Assembly: GCA_002280405.1 (NCBI GenBank)
Contig: NCDY01000031.1
Span: forward strand, 1-32,397
Direction: 5' to 3'
Length of the DNA stretch: 32,397 bases
Source of the DNA: Rhodobacterales bacterium 32-66-9
GTDB taxonomy: Bacteria > Pseudomonadota > Alphaproteobacteria > Rhodobacterales > Rhodobacteraceae
Shown: one piece after another, positions 1-8,538 of the stretch
Layout of the letters: each line of letters starts with the position of its first letter
Position numbering within the stretch: position 1 is the stretch's first letter
The notes under the pieces: generated by a model
Told to the model about the DNA's origin: nothing
The model's database searches: none
Seen by the model: only the letters and a program-made list of their open reading frames with translations
Program-made: the position numbers and the translations under genes

Positions 1-1122
1 GTCGATCCCGAGGCCCGCGTCGATCTGGTCCAGCTTGAGGTGCAGCAGCGGGCGGATGCGGTCGGGGCTGTCGGTGGCGCGGGCGAGGCCGACCTCGACC
101 GAGGCCACGCCACCATCGGCCCGGAAGCCCTGAAAGAGGACACGCCGCACCCCGCGGCCGCGGGCTTTCAGCTTGTCGCAGAAGGGTGGGAGCAGGCGGT
201 CGAGCGCGGCCTCCACGTCTGATCGCAGGCCGATCGGGTCGGGCAGGGTCAGGCGCACGGCGAAATGCATCGGCGGGCGGGCGGGGCTGACGGGTTCGGG
301 TTCCAGCCCAAGGGCCTGGTCCAGACGGCGCAGCGTGTCGGCCCCGAAGCGCCGGGCCAGCGCCGCGCGCGGCAGGCCCATGATGTCGCCGATCCGGCGC
401 AGGCCAAGGCGTGCCAGCCGGTCGACCACATCCGCAGGCAGCCGCAGGGCGGGCAGCGGCAGGTCGGCCAGCGCCTCGTGCAGCCGCCCGGGCGGGGCGA
501 CCAGCGCGGTTTCCGCCCCCCGCGCCGTGACCGCGCGGGGCAGGTTGCCGCCGCGTTCCCAGCCCCGGCGCCTGGCCGCGCGGGACCGCGTCGCCCGCGC
601 CTCCTGGTCGATCGCATCGCCCGACCGCAGCGGTGCCACCCCCGCGCGGGCATAGCGCGCCAGGGCCCAGGCCGCGCCCGGCGTGTCGGCGATGGCCGCG
701 CGGACGGTCAGGCCCAGCCCCTCGCAATCCTCGGCCACCCGGGCCAGCACGCCCGCTTCCCCGCCATGCAGATGCGCGGCGCCGGTCAGGTCGATCATCA
801 GCCCGGCGGGGGGTTCGTCCGCCACCCAGGGCGAGAAGCGCCCGGCCCAGCGGCGCAGGGTCATGAGGAACCGCGCCTCGTTCGGGGGGTCGGCGGGCAC
901 GGTCAGAAGGGAGGGGCAGATCGCGGTGGCATCGCGCAGGGGCTGGCCAAGCGCGAGGCCCGCCGCCTCGGCCTCTGCCGACAGGGACACCAGCACCTGC
1001 GCGCCGTTGCGGTCGTCCACCACGGCCAGCGGCGTGGGCACGACATCGCCCCGCCGCCGCGCGACCCGCTCCGCCGCGAGGCGCGGAAACCACAGCGACA
1101 ATATCCGTCGACCCGCCATCAT
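1..1122 (-). CDS. imuB: ImuB-like Y-family DNA polymerase homolog (3' end outside window)
   Basis: This is the non-catalytic Y-family polymerase relative that works with DnaE2 and ImuA in SOS-induced error-prone synthesis across DNA damage. 374 codons are visible in one open frame; the family is usually about 500 residues, so the C-terminus lies beyond position 1. The N-terminus reads MMAGRRILSLWFPRLAAERV, the usual ImuB start. Where active Y polymerases carry catalytic acids, this protein has LSLWFPRL near residue 8 and LMIDLTG further on, as expected of the inactive ImuB class. Tandem ATGs lie at 1122 and 1119; a GAAGGAA stretch about 12 nt upstream is the only ribosome-binding candidate. 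A LexA box lies at 1134-1148. The gene usually upstream, imuA, is absent: the next gene is a divergent cytochrome. Identification is secure; the exact start is less so. Confidence 0.9.
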   Translation of the reverse strand, partial: MMAGRRILSLWFPRLAAERVARRRGDVVPTPLAVVDDRNGAQVLVSLSAEAEAAGLALGQPLRDATAICPSLLTVPADPPNEARFLMTLRRWAGRFSPWVADEPPAGLMIDLTGAAHLHGGEAGVLARVAEDCEGLGLTVRAAIADTPGAAWALARYARAGVAPLRSGDAIDQEARATRSRAARRRGWERGGNLPRAVTARGAETALVAPPGRLHEALADLPLPALRLPADVVDRLARLGLRRIGDIMGLPRAALARRFGADTLRRLDQALGLEPEPVSPARPPMHFAVRLTLPDPIGLRSDVEAALDRLLPPFCDKLKARGRGVRRVLFQGFRADGGVASVEVGLARATDSPDRIRPLLHLKLDQIDAGLGID

Positions 1123-1133
1123 CGACTCATCGT

Positions 1134-1148
1134 GTTCCTTCTATGTTC
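1134..1148 (-). promoter_or_regulatory. LexA (SOS) operator GTTC-N7-GTTC
   Basis: GTTC at 1134-1137 and GTTC at 1145-1148 are separated by exactly seven bases. This is the direct-repeat LexA box known for alphaproteobacteria such as Rhodobacter. It ends 12 nt before the imuB start and covers the purine-rich putative ribosome-binding site, so the promoter must overlap or lie just upstream. Its location next to an SOS mutagenesis gene makes a chance match unlikely. Confidence 0.85.
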
Positions 1149-1250
1149 CGGTCATGCCACCGGCCCGCGACCCTGTCCAGTCCTGCACCACCGCAGATGA
1201 CAAATGCGTGAGAGCACGACACCCCGGGTTCCGCGACGGAGTGTCGCGCC

Positions 1251-1279
1251 TATAGTGAGCGCACCAGCCACCGAGGGAG
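1251..1279 (+). promoter_or_regulatory. putative -10 box and ribosome-binding site of the cytochrome gene
   Basis: TATAGT at 1251-1256 resembles a -10 box, about 30 nt before the start codon. A strong AGGGAG Shine-Dalgarno at 1274-1279 lies 7 nt before the ATG at 1287. No convincing -35 box is visible, so the promoter part is tentative; the ribosome-binding site is clear. Confidence 0.4.
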
Positions 1280-1286
1280 CCAGTAC

Positions 1287-1733
1287 ATGAAGAGTCTCAA
1301 AGCCCTGCTGATCGCCACGGTCCTCACTGCCGGGACTGCCTTCGCCCAAGAAGACGTGGAGCCCACCGACCCGAACGCGATCGCGCGCTCGGAGCTGATG
1401 AAGATGCAGGGTATGAATGCCGGCATCCTGGGCAAGATGGCCACGGGCGAAGCGCCCTATGACCTCGCCAAGGCCGAAGCCGCCAAGGCCTCGTTGATCG
1501 AGACCGCAGGCAAGATCGAAGCCACCTTCAAGGACCAGGGCGCGGCCGACCCGGCTTCGAAAGCCAAGCCGGAAATCTGGGCGAACTGGGACGACTTTCT
1601 GGTGAAGGCCAAGGCGCTGGGCGATGCGGTCGGGGCGATGGATGTCGCCTCGGCGGAAGGCATCGGCGCGGGCATGGGGGCAGTCGGCGGCGCCTGCGCC
1701 GCGTGCCACAAGGCCTATCGCGCGGCACCCTGA
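1287..1733 (+). CDS. periplasmic class II cytochrome c (cytochrome c'/c-556 type)
   Basis: A secreted monoheme electron-transfer protein of 148 residues. The first 20 residues form a Sec signal peptide (MKSLKALLIATVLTAGTAFA, cleavage before QED), placing it in the periplasm. The rest is helical and ends with the C-terminal heme-attachment motif CAACH at residues 137-141, typical of the four-helix class II family (c', c-556). A Met-rich early helix (ELMKMQGMN) could supply the axial ligand; if so it would be c-556-like rather than high-spin c'. It is monocistronic, ends in a hairpin terminator, and lies near formaldehyde dehydrogenase. Methylotrophic relatives also keep cytochromes near that gene, but a direct link is inference. 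Confidence 0.9.
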   Translation: MKSLKALLIATVLTAGTAFAQEDVEPTDPNAIARSELMKMQGMNAGILGKMATGEAPYDLAKAEAAKASLIETAGKIEATFKDQGAADPASKAKPEIWANWDDFLVKAKALGDAVGAMDVASAEGIGAGMGAVGGACAACHKAYRAAP

Positions 1734-1758
1734 ACCAGTTCGGCGCATTGCCGGATCG

Positions 1759-1788
1759 AAAGGCTCCGGTCATTGGACCGGAGCCTTT
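1759..1788. terminator. bidirectional hairpin terminator between convergent genes
   Basis: A perfect 13-bp inverted repeat, AAAGGCTCCGGTC at 1759-1771 and its complement at 1776-1788, encloses a 4-nt loop. It lies 26 bp after the cytochrome stop codon and 5 bp from the end of the convergent I78 gene. The A-run and T-run at the stem base give it terminator character in both directions. Confidence 0.88.
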
Positions 1789-1792
1789 CCCG

Positions 1793-2071
1793 TCATCCGC
1801 AGGTCACCCGCTCGATCACGTCGCGACGGTCAAGCCAGATGTTCAGCCGCTCGGAGTTGAAGTCCATCGTCACCGCCATGCCGTACCGGATGACCCGAAC
1901 ATCCTGGCCGAAGCGCATCCCGTCCAGCAGGACGCCGGGCTTGCCCACCAGATACTGCAGCTCGTCCGCGCCGCAGGACGCCAGATTGTCCGGCGGGGGC
2001 ATCGGCACCGGTGCCATCACGCAGGCCGCCAACACAAGCGGGGCGAGGAGCAGGGGGGAGGCGTGTTTCAT
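1793..2071 (-). CDS. I78-family peptidase-inhibitor lipoprotein
   Basis: A 92-residue predicted lipoprotein. The N-terminus MKHASPLLLAPLVLAAC has a short hydrophobic signal and a LAAC lipobox (Cys17), so the mature protein should be membrane-anchored. The mature part carries the I78 inhibitor pattern: CGADELQYLVGKP, then VRVIRYGMAVTMDFNSERLNI, then a final RVTCG. The two cysteines can form the family's disulfide. I78 proteins inhibit serine proteases of the subtilisin/chymotrypsin type. The start at 2071 is chosen because GAGGA lies 7-8 nt upstream; an in-frame extension to 2131 would bury the signal peptide. It is divergent from the formaldehyde dehydrogenase gene. Its target protease is unknown. 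Confidence 0.85.
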   Translation of the reverse strand: MKHASPLLLAPLVLAACVMAPVPMPPPDNLASCGADELQYLVGKPGVLLDGMRFGQDVRVIRYGMAVTMDFNSERLNIWLDRRDVIERVTCG

Positions 2072-2166
2072 TGTCGGATCCTCATGAGTCGCGAGTCGAA
2101 TCCCGCATTGCTTTACGCCCCAGTTTGGCACAGGTTCCGGGAAATCTCTGAGGGAGGGAATTCCAG

Positions 2167-3297
<1,131 letters not shown>

Positions 3298-3304
3298 TCT
3301 TGCC

Positions 3305-3520
3305 TTGAGGCGCGTGCGTCGAGCGTTTCGCGCGTGCTACACTGACGACCCCGAGGCCACCGGCCTCCAGGCCGCCGAGGCGCTGGGGATCGACCCTGCC
3401 GTGATGCTGAAGACCCTGATGGTCGAGGTTGACGGCAAGCCCGCCTGCTGTGTCATCCCGGCGGACCGGCAACTGTCGATGAAGCGTGTGGCTGCGGCCT
3501 TGCCGGCCCAGGCGACCTGA
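3305..3520 (+). pseudogene. ybaK/ebsC (aminoacyl-tRNA deacylase) remnant
   Basis: A short open stretch of 71 codons reads YTDDPEATGLQAAEALGIDP, then VMLKTLMVEVDGKPACCVIP, then ADRQLSMKRVAAAL. This is the early to middle part of the YbaK/EbsC Cys-tRNA(Pro) deacylase fold, normally about 155-160 residues. The first ~25 residues and the whole C-terminal half, including the conserved GGISP-like segment, are missing. There is no ATG and no ribosome-binding site. The following 110 bp to the convergent acyltransferase shows no continuation in any frame. I read it as a decaying fragment left by deletion, not a functional small gene. Confidence 0.7.
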
Positions 3521-3632
3521 GACCCGCAGCTATCCAGCCAGATCCGGCCTGCACCACAGGACGTCGGTTGTGTCCAAAGCCGGACTGCCGCCAAGACATG
3601 ACGGCAGCCAAAAACTATCGGTCGGGCAGACC

Positions 3633-4619
3633 TTAGCGCCCCTTCGCCCAGGCGAGATAGGGCCGCTCGATCCACAGCGTCGCCGCCACCGACACCGCGA
3701 TCGAAAAGGCACCCAGACCGAGCAGGGCGGTCAGCGACCCGTAGGGCGCGACTCCTGCCATTCGCAGCAAGGTTCCCACAACGGAAAAGATCAGCAGGTG
3801 CAGAAGATACAAGAGATACGAGGACTCGCCCCAGACCAGCGCCCAGGTCGGCATCCGCCAGCCCGACGCCACCATCCCGTAGACCAGCAAGGCCGAGGGC
3901 AGGCCCGCCACCCAGACCCGCCCCCAGGCGAAGGTGACGATCTCGGCCACCACCAGGCCCAGACCGACCGCCCCCAGCACCAGCGCAGGCACGGCCCCCG
4001 CCCGCCAGCCCTTGCGGAACGCCAGGGCAATCAGCGCGCCGAACAGGAACTCCACCGCGCCGGAATAGACGACCAGGCCGAAGGCGCGCGGCAGGGTCAC
4101 GGGCGCATACATCAGCACCAGCACCAGTGCCGACCACAAAACCAGCGCCGCGACCGCGCCACGCACGCCCCAGCGGAAGAAGGTCGCGGCGAAGATCAGG
4201 TAGAAGACGCCCTCGACGGTCAGCGTCCAGGCCACCGCCATCACCTGGTCCGGCACCGGCAGAAGCAGGACCGACACCAGGATCTTTCCTGTCGAGGGCC
4301 AGTCCGACCAGTCACCCCGCAGGACCGCATCTCCGGCCAGCGCCAGCAGGGTCAGCGCCAGAACCGCCCAGTAGGGCGGCACGATCCGCCAGAACCGCTG
4401 CCGCAGAAACCATTCCGGCCCCCGGTCCTGCCGTCCCTGCATCGCGTGGAAGATCACGAAGCCCGAGATGACGAAGAACACGTCGACCCCGACTTCGCCG
4501 CGCTTGAACCAGATGAGAAAGCCCGGATCGTATCCCTCGTTGACCGAGCCGGCTTGCAGGTGAAACAGCACGACCAGCGTCGCCGCAACCCCGCGCAGCA
4601 TCTGCAATCCGCCGATCAT
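3633..4619 (-). CDS. acyltransferase 3 family integral membrane protein (OafA/YrhL-like)
   Basis: A 328-residue polytopic inner-membrane protein of about ten hydrophobic segments. Members transfer acyl groups, often acetyl, onto sugars of lipopolysaccharide, exopolysaccharide or other glycans. The family's R-X10-H signature is present at Arg9 and His20 (LRGVAATLVVLFH). It is followed by GEVGVDVFFVISGFVIF, RFWRIVPPYW, WTLTVEGVFYLIF and the closing segment LWIERPYLAW. The start at 4619 (MIGGLQMLRG) matches the family N-terminus; longer in-frame starts add charged, non-homologous residues. It is divergent from the NYN gene, and no glycan gene is nearby, so the acceptor cannot be inferred. Confidence 0.88.
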   Translation of the reverse strand: MIGGLQMLRGVAATLVVLFHLQAGSVNEGYDPGFLIWFKRGEVGVDVFFVISGFVIFHAMQGRQDRGPEWFLRQRFWRIVPPYWAVLALTLLALAGDAVLRGDWSDWPSTGKILVSVLLLPVPDQVMAVAWTLTVEGVFYLIFAATFFRWGVRGAVAALVLWSALVLVLMYAPVTLPRAFGLVVYSGAVEFLFGALIALAFRKGWRAGAVPALVLGAVGLGLVVAEIVTFAWGRVWVAGLPSALLVYGMVASGWRMPTWALVWGESSYLLYLLHLLIFSVVGTLLRMAGVAPYGSLTALLGLGAFSIAVSVAATLWIERPYLAWAKGR

Positions 4620-4738
4620 CCGTGACGCCCCCGTATTCCCGCGCGATCTTGCCCGGACCTCTCTGCAAGTCAACCAGACGATTGCGCTTTCCTTGCGACC
4701 GCGGCTCGGCCACAAAGAGGCCCGACACCGGAGACCCC

Positions 4739-5482
4739 ATGCCCGCAGACACCCGCGCCCCCCGCCTGGCCGTCCTGATCGACGCCGACAACATCCCGGC
4801 CCGCCACATCGAAGCCGTTCTGGACGAGATCGCGGGCCTGGGCGAGCCGTCCGTCCGTCGCGTCTACGGCGACTGGTCCAGCTCGGCCCTTGGCCAGTGG
4901 AAGGAAAAGGCCCGCAGCCTTGGTCTGGTCATGCACCAGCAATCCGCCAACACCAAGGGCAAGAACGCAAGCGACATCGGCCTGGTGATCGACGCGATGG
5001 ACATCCTGCATGCGGGCAAGGTCGACGGCTTCGTTCTGGTTTCCTCGGACAGCGATTTCACCCGACTTGCATCCCGCATCCGTGAGGATGGGCTGCAGGT
5101 GATCGGCGTCGGCGAAAGGAAGACGCCGGAATCGCTGCGCAACGTCTGCAACCGCTTTCTGTTCCTGGAAAACCTGACCGCCGCACCCGAACCCGCCGCT
5201 GACATGCCGACGCCGACGAAACCGGCAAAGGAACCTGCAAAGTCCGAAAAGGATCCGCCGTCCAGGGCGATCCCGCTGATCCTTGCCGCGATGAAGAAGA
5301 TCGGGATCGAGGAAGACAGCTATTCCCTTGGCCAGCTTGGCCAGGTGTTGACCCAGCTTTATCCCGACTTCGACAGCCGCAGCTACGGCAGCGCCCGGCT
5401 GTCCGATCTTTTGAAGCGCACGGGAAGGTTCGACGTCCAGAAGGGCGAGGGCAATCACCTGATGGTGCGCGACAAGGCCTGA
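4739..5482 (+). CDS. NYN (PIN-like) domain protein with C-terminal OST-HTH/LOTUS domain
   Basis: A 247-residue predicted metal-dependent ribonuclease. The NYN domain spans about residues 8-145. Its acidic positions appear in LIDADNIP, ASDIGLVIDAMD and VLVSSDSDFTRLASRIREDG, the usual catalytic aspartate set. A Pro/Lys/Ala-rich linker (about 150-170) leads to a winged-helix OST-HTH/LOTUS module (IPLILAAMKKIG through YGSARLSDLLKRTGRFDV), which in other proteins binds RNA or protein partners. GGAG at 4730-4733 lies 5 nt before the ATG. It is monocistronic between the divergent acyltransferase and a ridA remnant. Family and fold are clear; the RNA substrate is unknown. Confidence 0.88.
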   Translation: MPADTRAPRLAVLIDADNIPARHIEAVLDEIAGLGEPSVRRVYGDWSSSALGQWKEKARSLGLVMHQQSANTKGKNASDIGLVIDAMDILHAGKVDGFVLVSSDSDFTRLASRIREDGLQVIGVGERKTPESLRNVCNRFLFLENLTAAPEPAADMPTPTKPAKEPAKSEKDPPSRAIPLILAAMKKIGIEEDSYSLGQLGQVLTQLYPDFDSRSYGSARLSDLLKRTGRFDVQKGEGNHLMVRDKA

Positions 5483-5484
5483 CG

Positions 5485-5792
5485 CGGACGGCGTGGGCGC
5501 ACGATTCCCTTTACCCGGTCCAGCGCCCGACTGCCTGCCGGATGCCGCCCAGCACGTTCAGCCCGGTCCGCCGCGCCGCGGCATAGCCCCGATCCACCGT
5601 CACATCCGCGCCGGGGCGGCCCTTGTGGATGATCGATGTCCCGATCTGTGCGACATGGCCGGACAGGAACACCAGGCCGCCGACCCGGTGAACGGGCTTC
5701 ATCGCGCCGTAGTCGGCACCGCAATGGCCGTCGCGGTCGAAGTCGGGGATGCCGAGGCCGACGCGGATGGCCAGTGCTTCGGCCGAGGTCAT
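5485..5792 (-). pseudogene. RidA/YjgF-family remnant, frameshifted and 3'-truncated
   Basis: From the ATG at 5792 the frame encodes RidA-like sequence: MTSAEALAIRVGLGIPDF, then GGLVFLSGHVAQIG, then KGRPGADVTVDRGYAAARRTGLNVLGGIRQAVG. RidA proteins are about 150 residues and clear reactive enamines/imines such as 2-aminoacrylate. Near 5520 this frame meets a stop after GRWTG, while the adjacent frame continues the family sequence as ALDRVKGIVR, showing a frameshift. Homology then stops beside the end of the NYN gene, so the C-terminal half is lost. The remaining ~250 bp up to 6044 holds no gene I can support beyond the upstream region of the next gene. Confidence 0.72.
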
Positions 5793-6044
5793 GGCGGTCG
5801 CCTTCCCCACCACCTTGCGCCGCTGCCCCGATTCGCCGCCATGGTGGATCGCAGGCGGCACCGCAGCGGCGGAAGCCGGGTGGAGGACGCGAGGACGACA
5901 CCGAAGGTCCGATCGGACGCGCCGATTGATCCAGCCTGCGCAAGGGCTTGGCGCGCATCGTGCGGCCCTGAACCGGCGCTCTCTTCAAATCCGCATTCAT
6001 CAATCGTGACGCATTGCCTACCTTGCCGGTAAAAGGAGCATCGC

Positions 6045-7082
6045 ATGACCCTCGTTTCGCTTGGACTCGACACCTTCGGCGACGTCTCGCTTGGACCGGA
6101 CGGCCAGCCGCAACCCATGGACCGCGTCCTGCGCGAGGTGCTGGACCAGGCCAGGCTTGCCGACGAAATCGGTATCGATTTCATCGGCCTGGGCGAACAT
6201 CACCGTCCCGATTTCGCGATCTCCGCGCCCGAGATCGTCCTGGCGGCGATCGCCGGGCGGACCCATCGGATCAAGCTTGGAACGGCGGTCACCGTCCTGT
6301 CGACCGACGACCCCGTCCGCGTCTTCCAGCGATTCTCCACGCTGAACGCCGTGTCGAACGGGCGTGCCGAGCCGATCCTCGGGCGCGGGTCGTTCACCGA
6401 AAGCTATCCCCTGTTCGGGCATGAGCTGCAGGACTACGATCTGCTCTTCGAGGAACGGCTCGATCTTTTTGCCAACCTCCTGCGCAACCCCCGGGTCACC
6501 TGGTCCGGCCAGACCCGCAGCCGGCTGAACGATCAGCCGGTTTTTCCGCAGCTGGGCCAGCCGATGACGGTCTGGGTCGGTGTCGGCGGCAGCCCGGAAA
6601 GCGTGGTCCGTGTCGTCCGGCAGGATATGCAGCTGATGCTTGCCATCATCGGCGGCGACGCCGCCCGCTTCGCGCCATACGTCGACCTCTACCAGCGCGC
6701 CTGTGCCCAGCTTGGCAGACCCGTCCGGCCGGTGGGTGTCCATTCTCCCGGTTTCGTCGCGCAGACCGATGAAATCGCGCAGGAGATCCTTTGGCCGCAC
6801 TATGCCGACATGTTCGGTCGCATCGGTCGAGAACGCGGCTGGCCGCCGGTGACCAAGGAGCGCTATCTGGCCGAGGTTCACCAGGGTGCGCTCTGCGTGG
6901 GCAGTCCCGAGACGGTTGCGCGGAAGATCGCGAAGACCGTGAAAGTCCTGGGAGTCCAGCGGTTTGACATGAAATACTCGACGGGCGCAGTTCCGCATGC
7001 CGACCTTATGGATTGCATCCGGCTTTATGGCGAGAAGGTCATCCCGATGGTGCAGGACATTCTGGCCGATCAGGCGGCCTAG
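6045..7082 (+). CDS. LLM-class flavin-dependent oxidoreductase (luciferase-like)
   Basis: A 345-residue TIM-barrel protein of the bacterial luciferase-like monooxygenase family, which uses FMNH2 or F420-type cofactors. Recognisable segments are the N-terminal [30 protein letters not shown] (strand 2 with the conserved EHH), [33 protein letters not shown] (typical luciferase-family active-site wall) and [15 protein letters not shown]. An AAGGAG ribosome-binding site lies 6 nt before the ATG. It stands alone on its strand and its 3' end overlaps the convergent trhO by 44 bp. No neighbouring flavin reductase or substrate gene is present, so the substrate is unknown. Confidence 0.88.
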   Translation: MTLVSLGLDTFGDVSLGPDGQPQPMDRVLREVLDQARLADEIGIDFIGLGEHHRPDFAISAPEIVLAAIAGRTHRIKLGTAVTVLSTDDPVRVFQRFSTLNAVSNGRAEPILGRGSFTESYPLFGHELQDYDLLFEERLDLFANLLRNPRVTWSGQTRSRLNDQPVFPQLGQPMTVWVGVGGSPESVVRVVRQDMQLMLAIIGGDAARFAPYVDLYQRACAQLGRPVRPVGVHSPGFVAQTDEIAQEILWPHYADMFGRIGRERGWPPVTKERYLAEVHQGALCVGSPETVARKIAKTVKVLGVQRFDMKYSTGAVPHADLMDCIRLYGEKVIPMVQDILADQAA

Positions 7083-7824
7083 CACCCAAGATGTCGTGGC
7101 ATGACGTCAGGCCCCCCGGCTGCAATCCATGCCCGACCGACACCCGGTCGTCGAAGACAAAACACTGTCCATGCCAAAGGCTCTCTGATTCCGGCATGTC
7201 CTCTAGGTATTTCAGGATCCCGCCCTTCAGGTGGCAGACCTGTTCAACCCCTTGGCCCAGAAGATAATTCGTCGATTTCTCGCAGCGAATGCCGCCTGTG
7301 CAGAACATGGCAATCCGCTTGCCCGCGAACCTGTGCCGGTTCGCCTGCCACCAGTCCGGAAACTCGCCGAAGGCGCGGGTGCCGGGATTCACCGCGCCAT
7401 GGAAGGTTCCGATGGCAACCTCGTAATCGTTGCGGGTGTCGATCACCACGGTCTGGGGATCGCGGACCAGCGCGTTCCAGTCCCGTGCCGTGACATAGCT
7501 TCCGACCCGTGACCGAGGATCCACCTCGGGCTGCCCCATCGTCACGATCTCGCGCTTCAGGCGCACCTTCATCCGCCCGAAAGGCAGAGTTTCCGCCGGA
7601 CTTTCCTTCCACTCCAGGCCGGCGCAGCCGGGCAGGGCCCGGATCGCCCGCAGCACCGCGTCGATCCCGGCACGCGACCCGGCGATGGTGCCGTTGATGC
7701 CTTCGGGCGCAACAAGCAGCGATCCTTTCACCCCGTTCGCCGCGCAGACCTGCAACAGCCCAGGCCGGAGCGCCGCAGGCTCCGGGAAGCAGGTGAAGTG
7801 ATACAGGGCGGCCACGATGAGCAT
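7039..7824 (-). CDS. trhO: tRNA uridine(34) hydroxylase TrhO (rhodanese-domain)
   Basis: Forms 5-hydroxyuridine at tRNA position 34, the first step to 5-oxyacetyl/methoxy-uridine wobble modifications. The N-terminal acylphosphatase-like domain (residues 1-95) includes [17 protein letters not shown]. The rhodanese domain (about 115-215) has [21 protein letters not shown] and the active-site loop [10 protein letters not shown] with Cys175 and Cys181. The C-terminal [13 protein letters not shown] is also typical. At 261 residues it is shorter than many homologs (about 280-310): after VGHGL the family's Cys-rich tail is replaced by sequence read antisense through the end of the convergent oxidoreductase gene. 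AAGGGAAG precedes the ATG. Formerly YceA. Confidence 0.93.
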   Translation of the reverse strand: MLIVAALYHFTCFPEPAALRPGLLQVCAANGVKGSLLVAPEGINGTIAGSRAGIDAVLRAIRALPGCAGLEWKESPAETLPFGRMKVRLKREIVTMGQPEVDPRSRVGSYVTARDWNALVRDPQTVVIDTRNDYEVAIGTFHGAVNPGTRAFGEFPDWWQANRHRFAGKRIAMFCTGGIRCEKSTNYLLGQGVEQVCHLKGGILKYLEDMPESESLWHGQCFVFDDRVSVGHGLQPGGLTSCHDILGARPPDRPECPAPSG

Positions 7825-7868
7825 GTCTTCCCTTTGCGCCGAAGTGCCCGGAATTTCAAGCGCTTCGC

Positions 7869-7897
7869 TTGACGCTTGCGCGCCTCCGACTTAGGCA
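7869..7897 (+). promoter_or_regulatory. putative sigma-70 promoter of pncA-pncB
   Basis: TTGACG at 7869-7874 and TAGGCA at 7892-7897 are separated by 17 bp, matching alphaproteobacterial housekeeping promoters. It lies in the divergent trhO/pncA gap, about 30 bp before the pncA start, which has a GGGGAG ribosome-binding site at 7914-7919. Confidence 0.5.
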
Positions 7898-7925
7898 GGG
7901 AGGATGACCCCGGGGGGAGCCCGCG

Positions 7926-8534
7926 ATGAGACCCGCGAACCAGGCGCTGATCGTGATCGACGTGCAGAACGACTTCTGCCCCGGCGGCGCGCTGGCCGTC
8001 GCCGGTGGTGACGAAATCATCAGCCGGATCAACATGTTGATGGGGGATTTCGCGACCGTGGTCCTGACCCAGGACTGGCATCCGGCCACCCACGCCTCGT
8101 TTGCCGCCAACCATCCGGGTGCTGTGCCTTTCAGCCTGGCGACCATGCCTTACGGCCCGCAGGTCCTCTGGCCGACCCATTGCGTCCAAGGCACGCTGGG
8201 GGCCGAGTTCCATGCAGACCTGAAGACCGACCCGGCGCAACTGGTCATCCGCAAGGGCTTTCGGTCCGCGATCGACAGCTATTCCGCCTTCTTCGAGAAC
8301 GACCGCCAGACGCCAACCGGGCTTGAAGGCTACCTTCGCAACCGGGGCGTGTCGGCGGTGACGCTGGTCGGCCTTGCGACCGACTACTGTGTTGCCTACT
8401 CGGCCCTGGATGCCGCGCGGCTGGGGTTCACGGCGACCGTCCTTGAAGGGGCGACCCGCGCCATCGACCTGAACGGAAGCCTGGCCGAGGCGCGGGACAA
8501 GATGCGCGCGGCTGGCGTCGCGCTGGAGGTCTGA
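7926..8534 (+). CDS. pncA: nicotinamidase
   Basis: Hydrolyses nicotinamide to nicotinate plus ammonia in the cytoplasm, the entry step of the Preiss-Handler NAD salvage route. The 202-residue protein has the isochorismatase-fold catalytic triad Asp12 ([13 protein letters not shown]), Lys110 (VIRKGF) and Cys155 ([11 protein letters not shown]). Asp50 and His52 (TQDWHP), together with a further histidine such as His86 in THCVQGT, are candidate metal ligands. It is followed after 4 bp by pncB, so the two are co-transcribed and act in consecutive steps. Confidence 0.96.
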   Translation: MRPANQALIVIDVQNDFCPGGALAVAGGDEIISRINMLMGDFATVVLTQDWHPATHASFAANHPGAVPFSLATMPYGPQVLWPTHCVQGTLGAEFHADLKTDPAQLVIRKGFRSAIDSYSAFFENDRQTPTGLEGYLRNRGVSAVTLVGLATDYCVAYSALDAARLGFTATVLEGATRAIDLNGSLAEARDKMRAAGVALEV

Positions 8535-8538
8535 CGCC

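Noticed and set aside
3560-3632. Terminator after the acyltransferase (CTGCCG...CGGCAG)
   Set aside because: The stem is only 6 bp with an 11-nt loop and no T-run on the acyltransferase strand.
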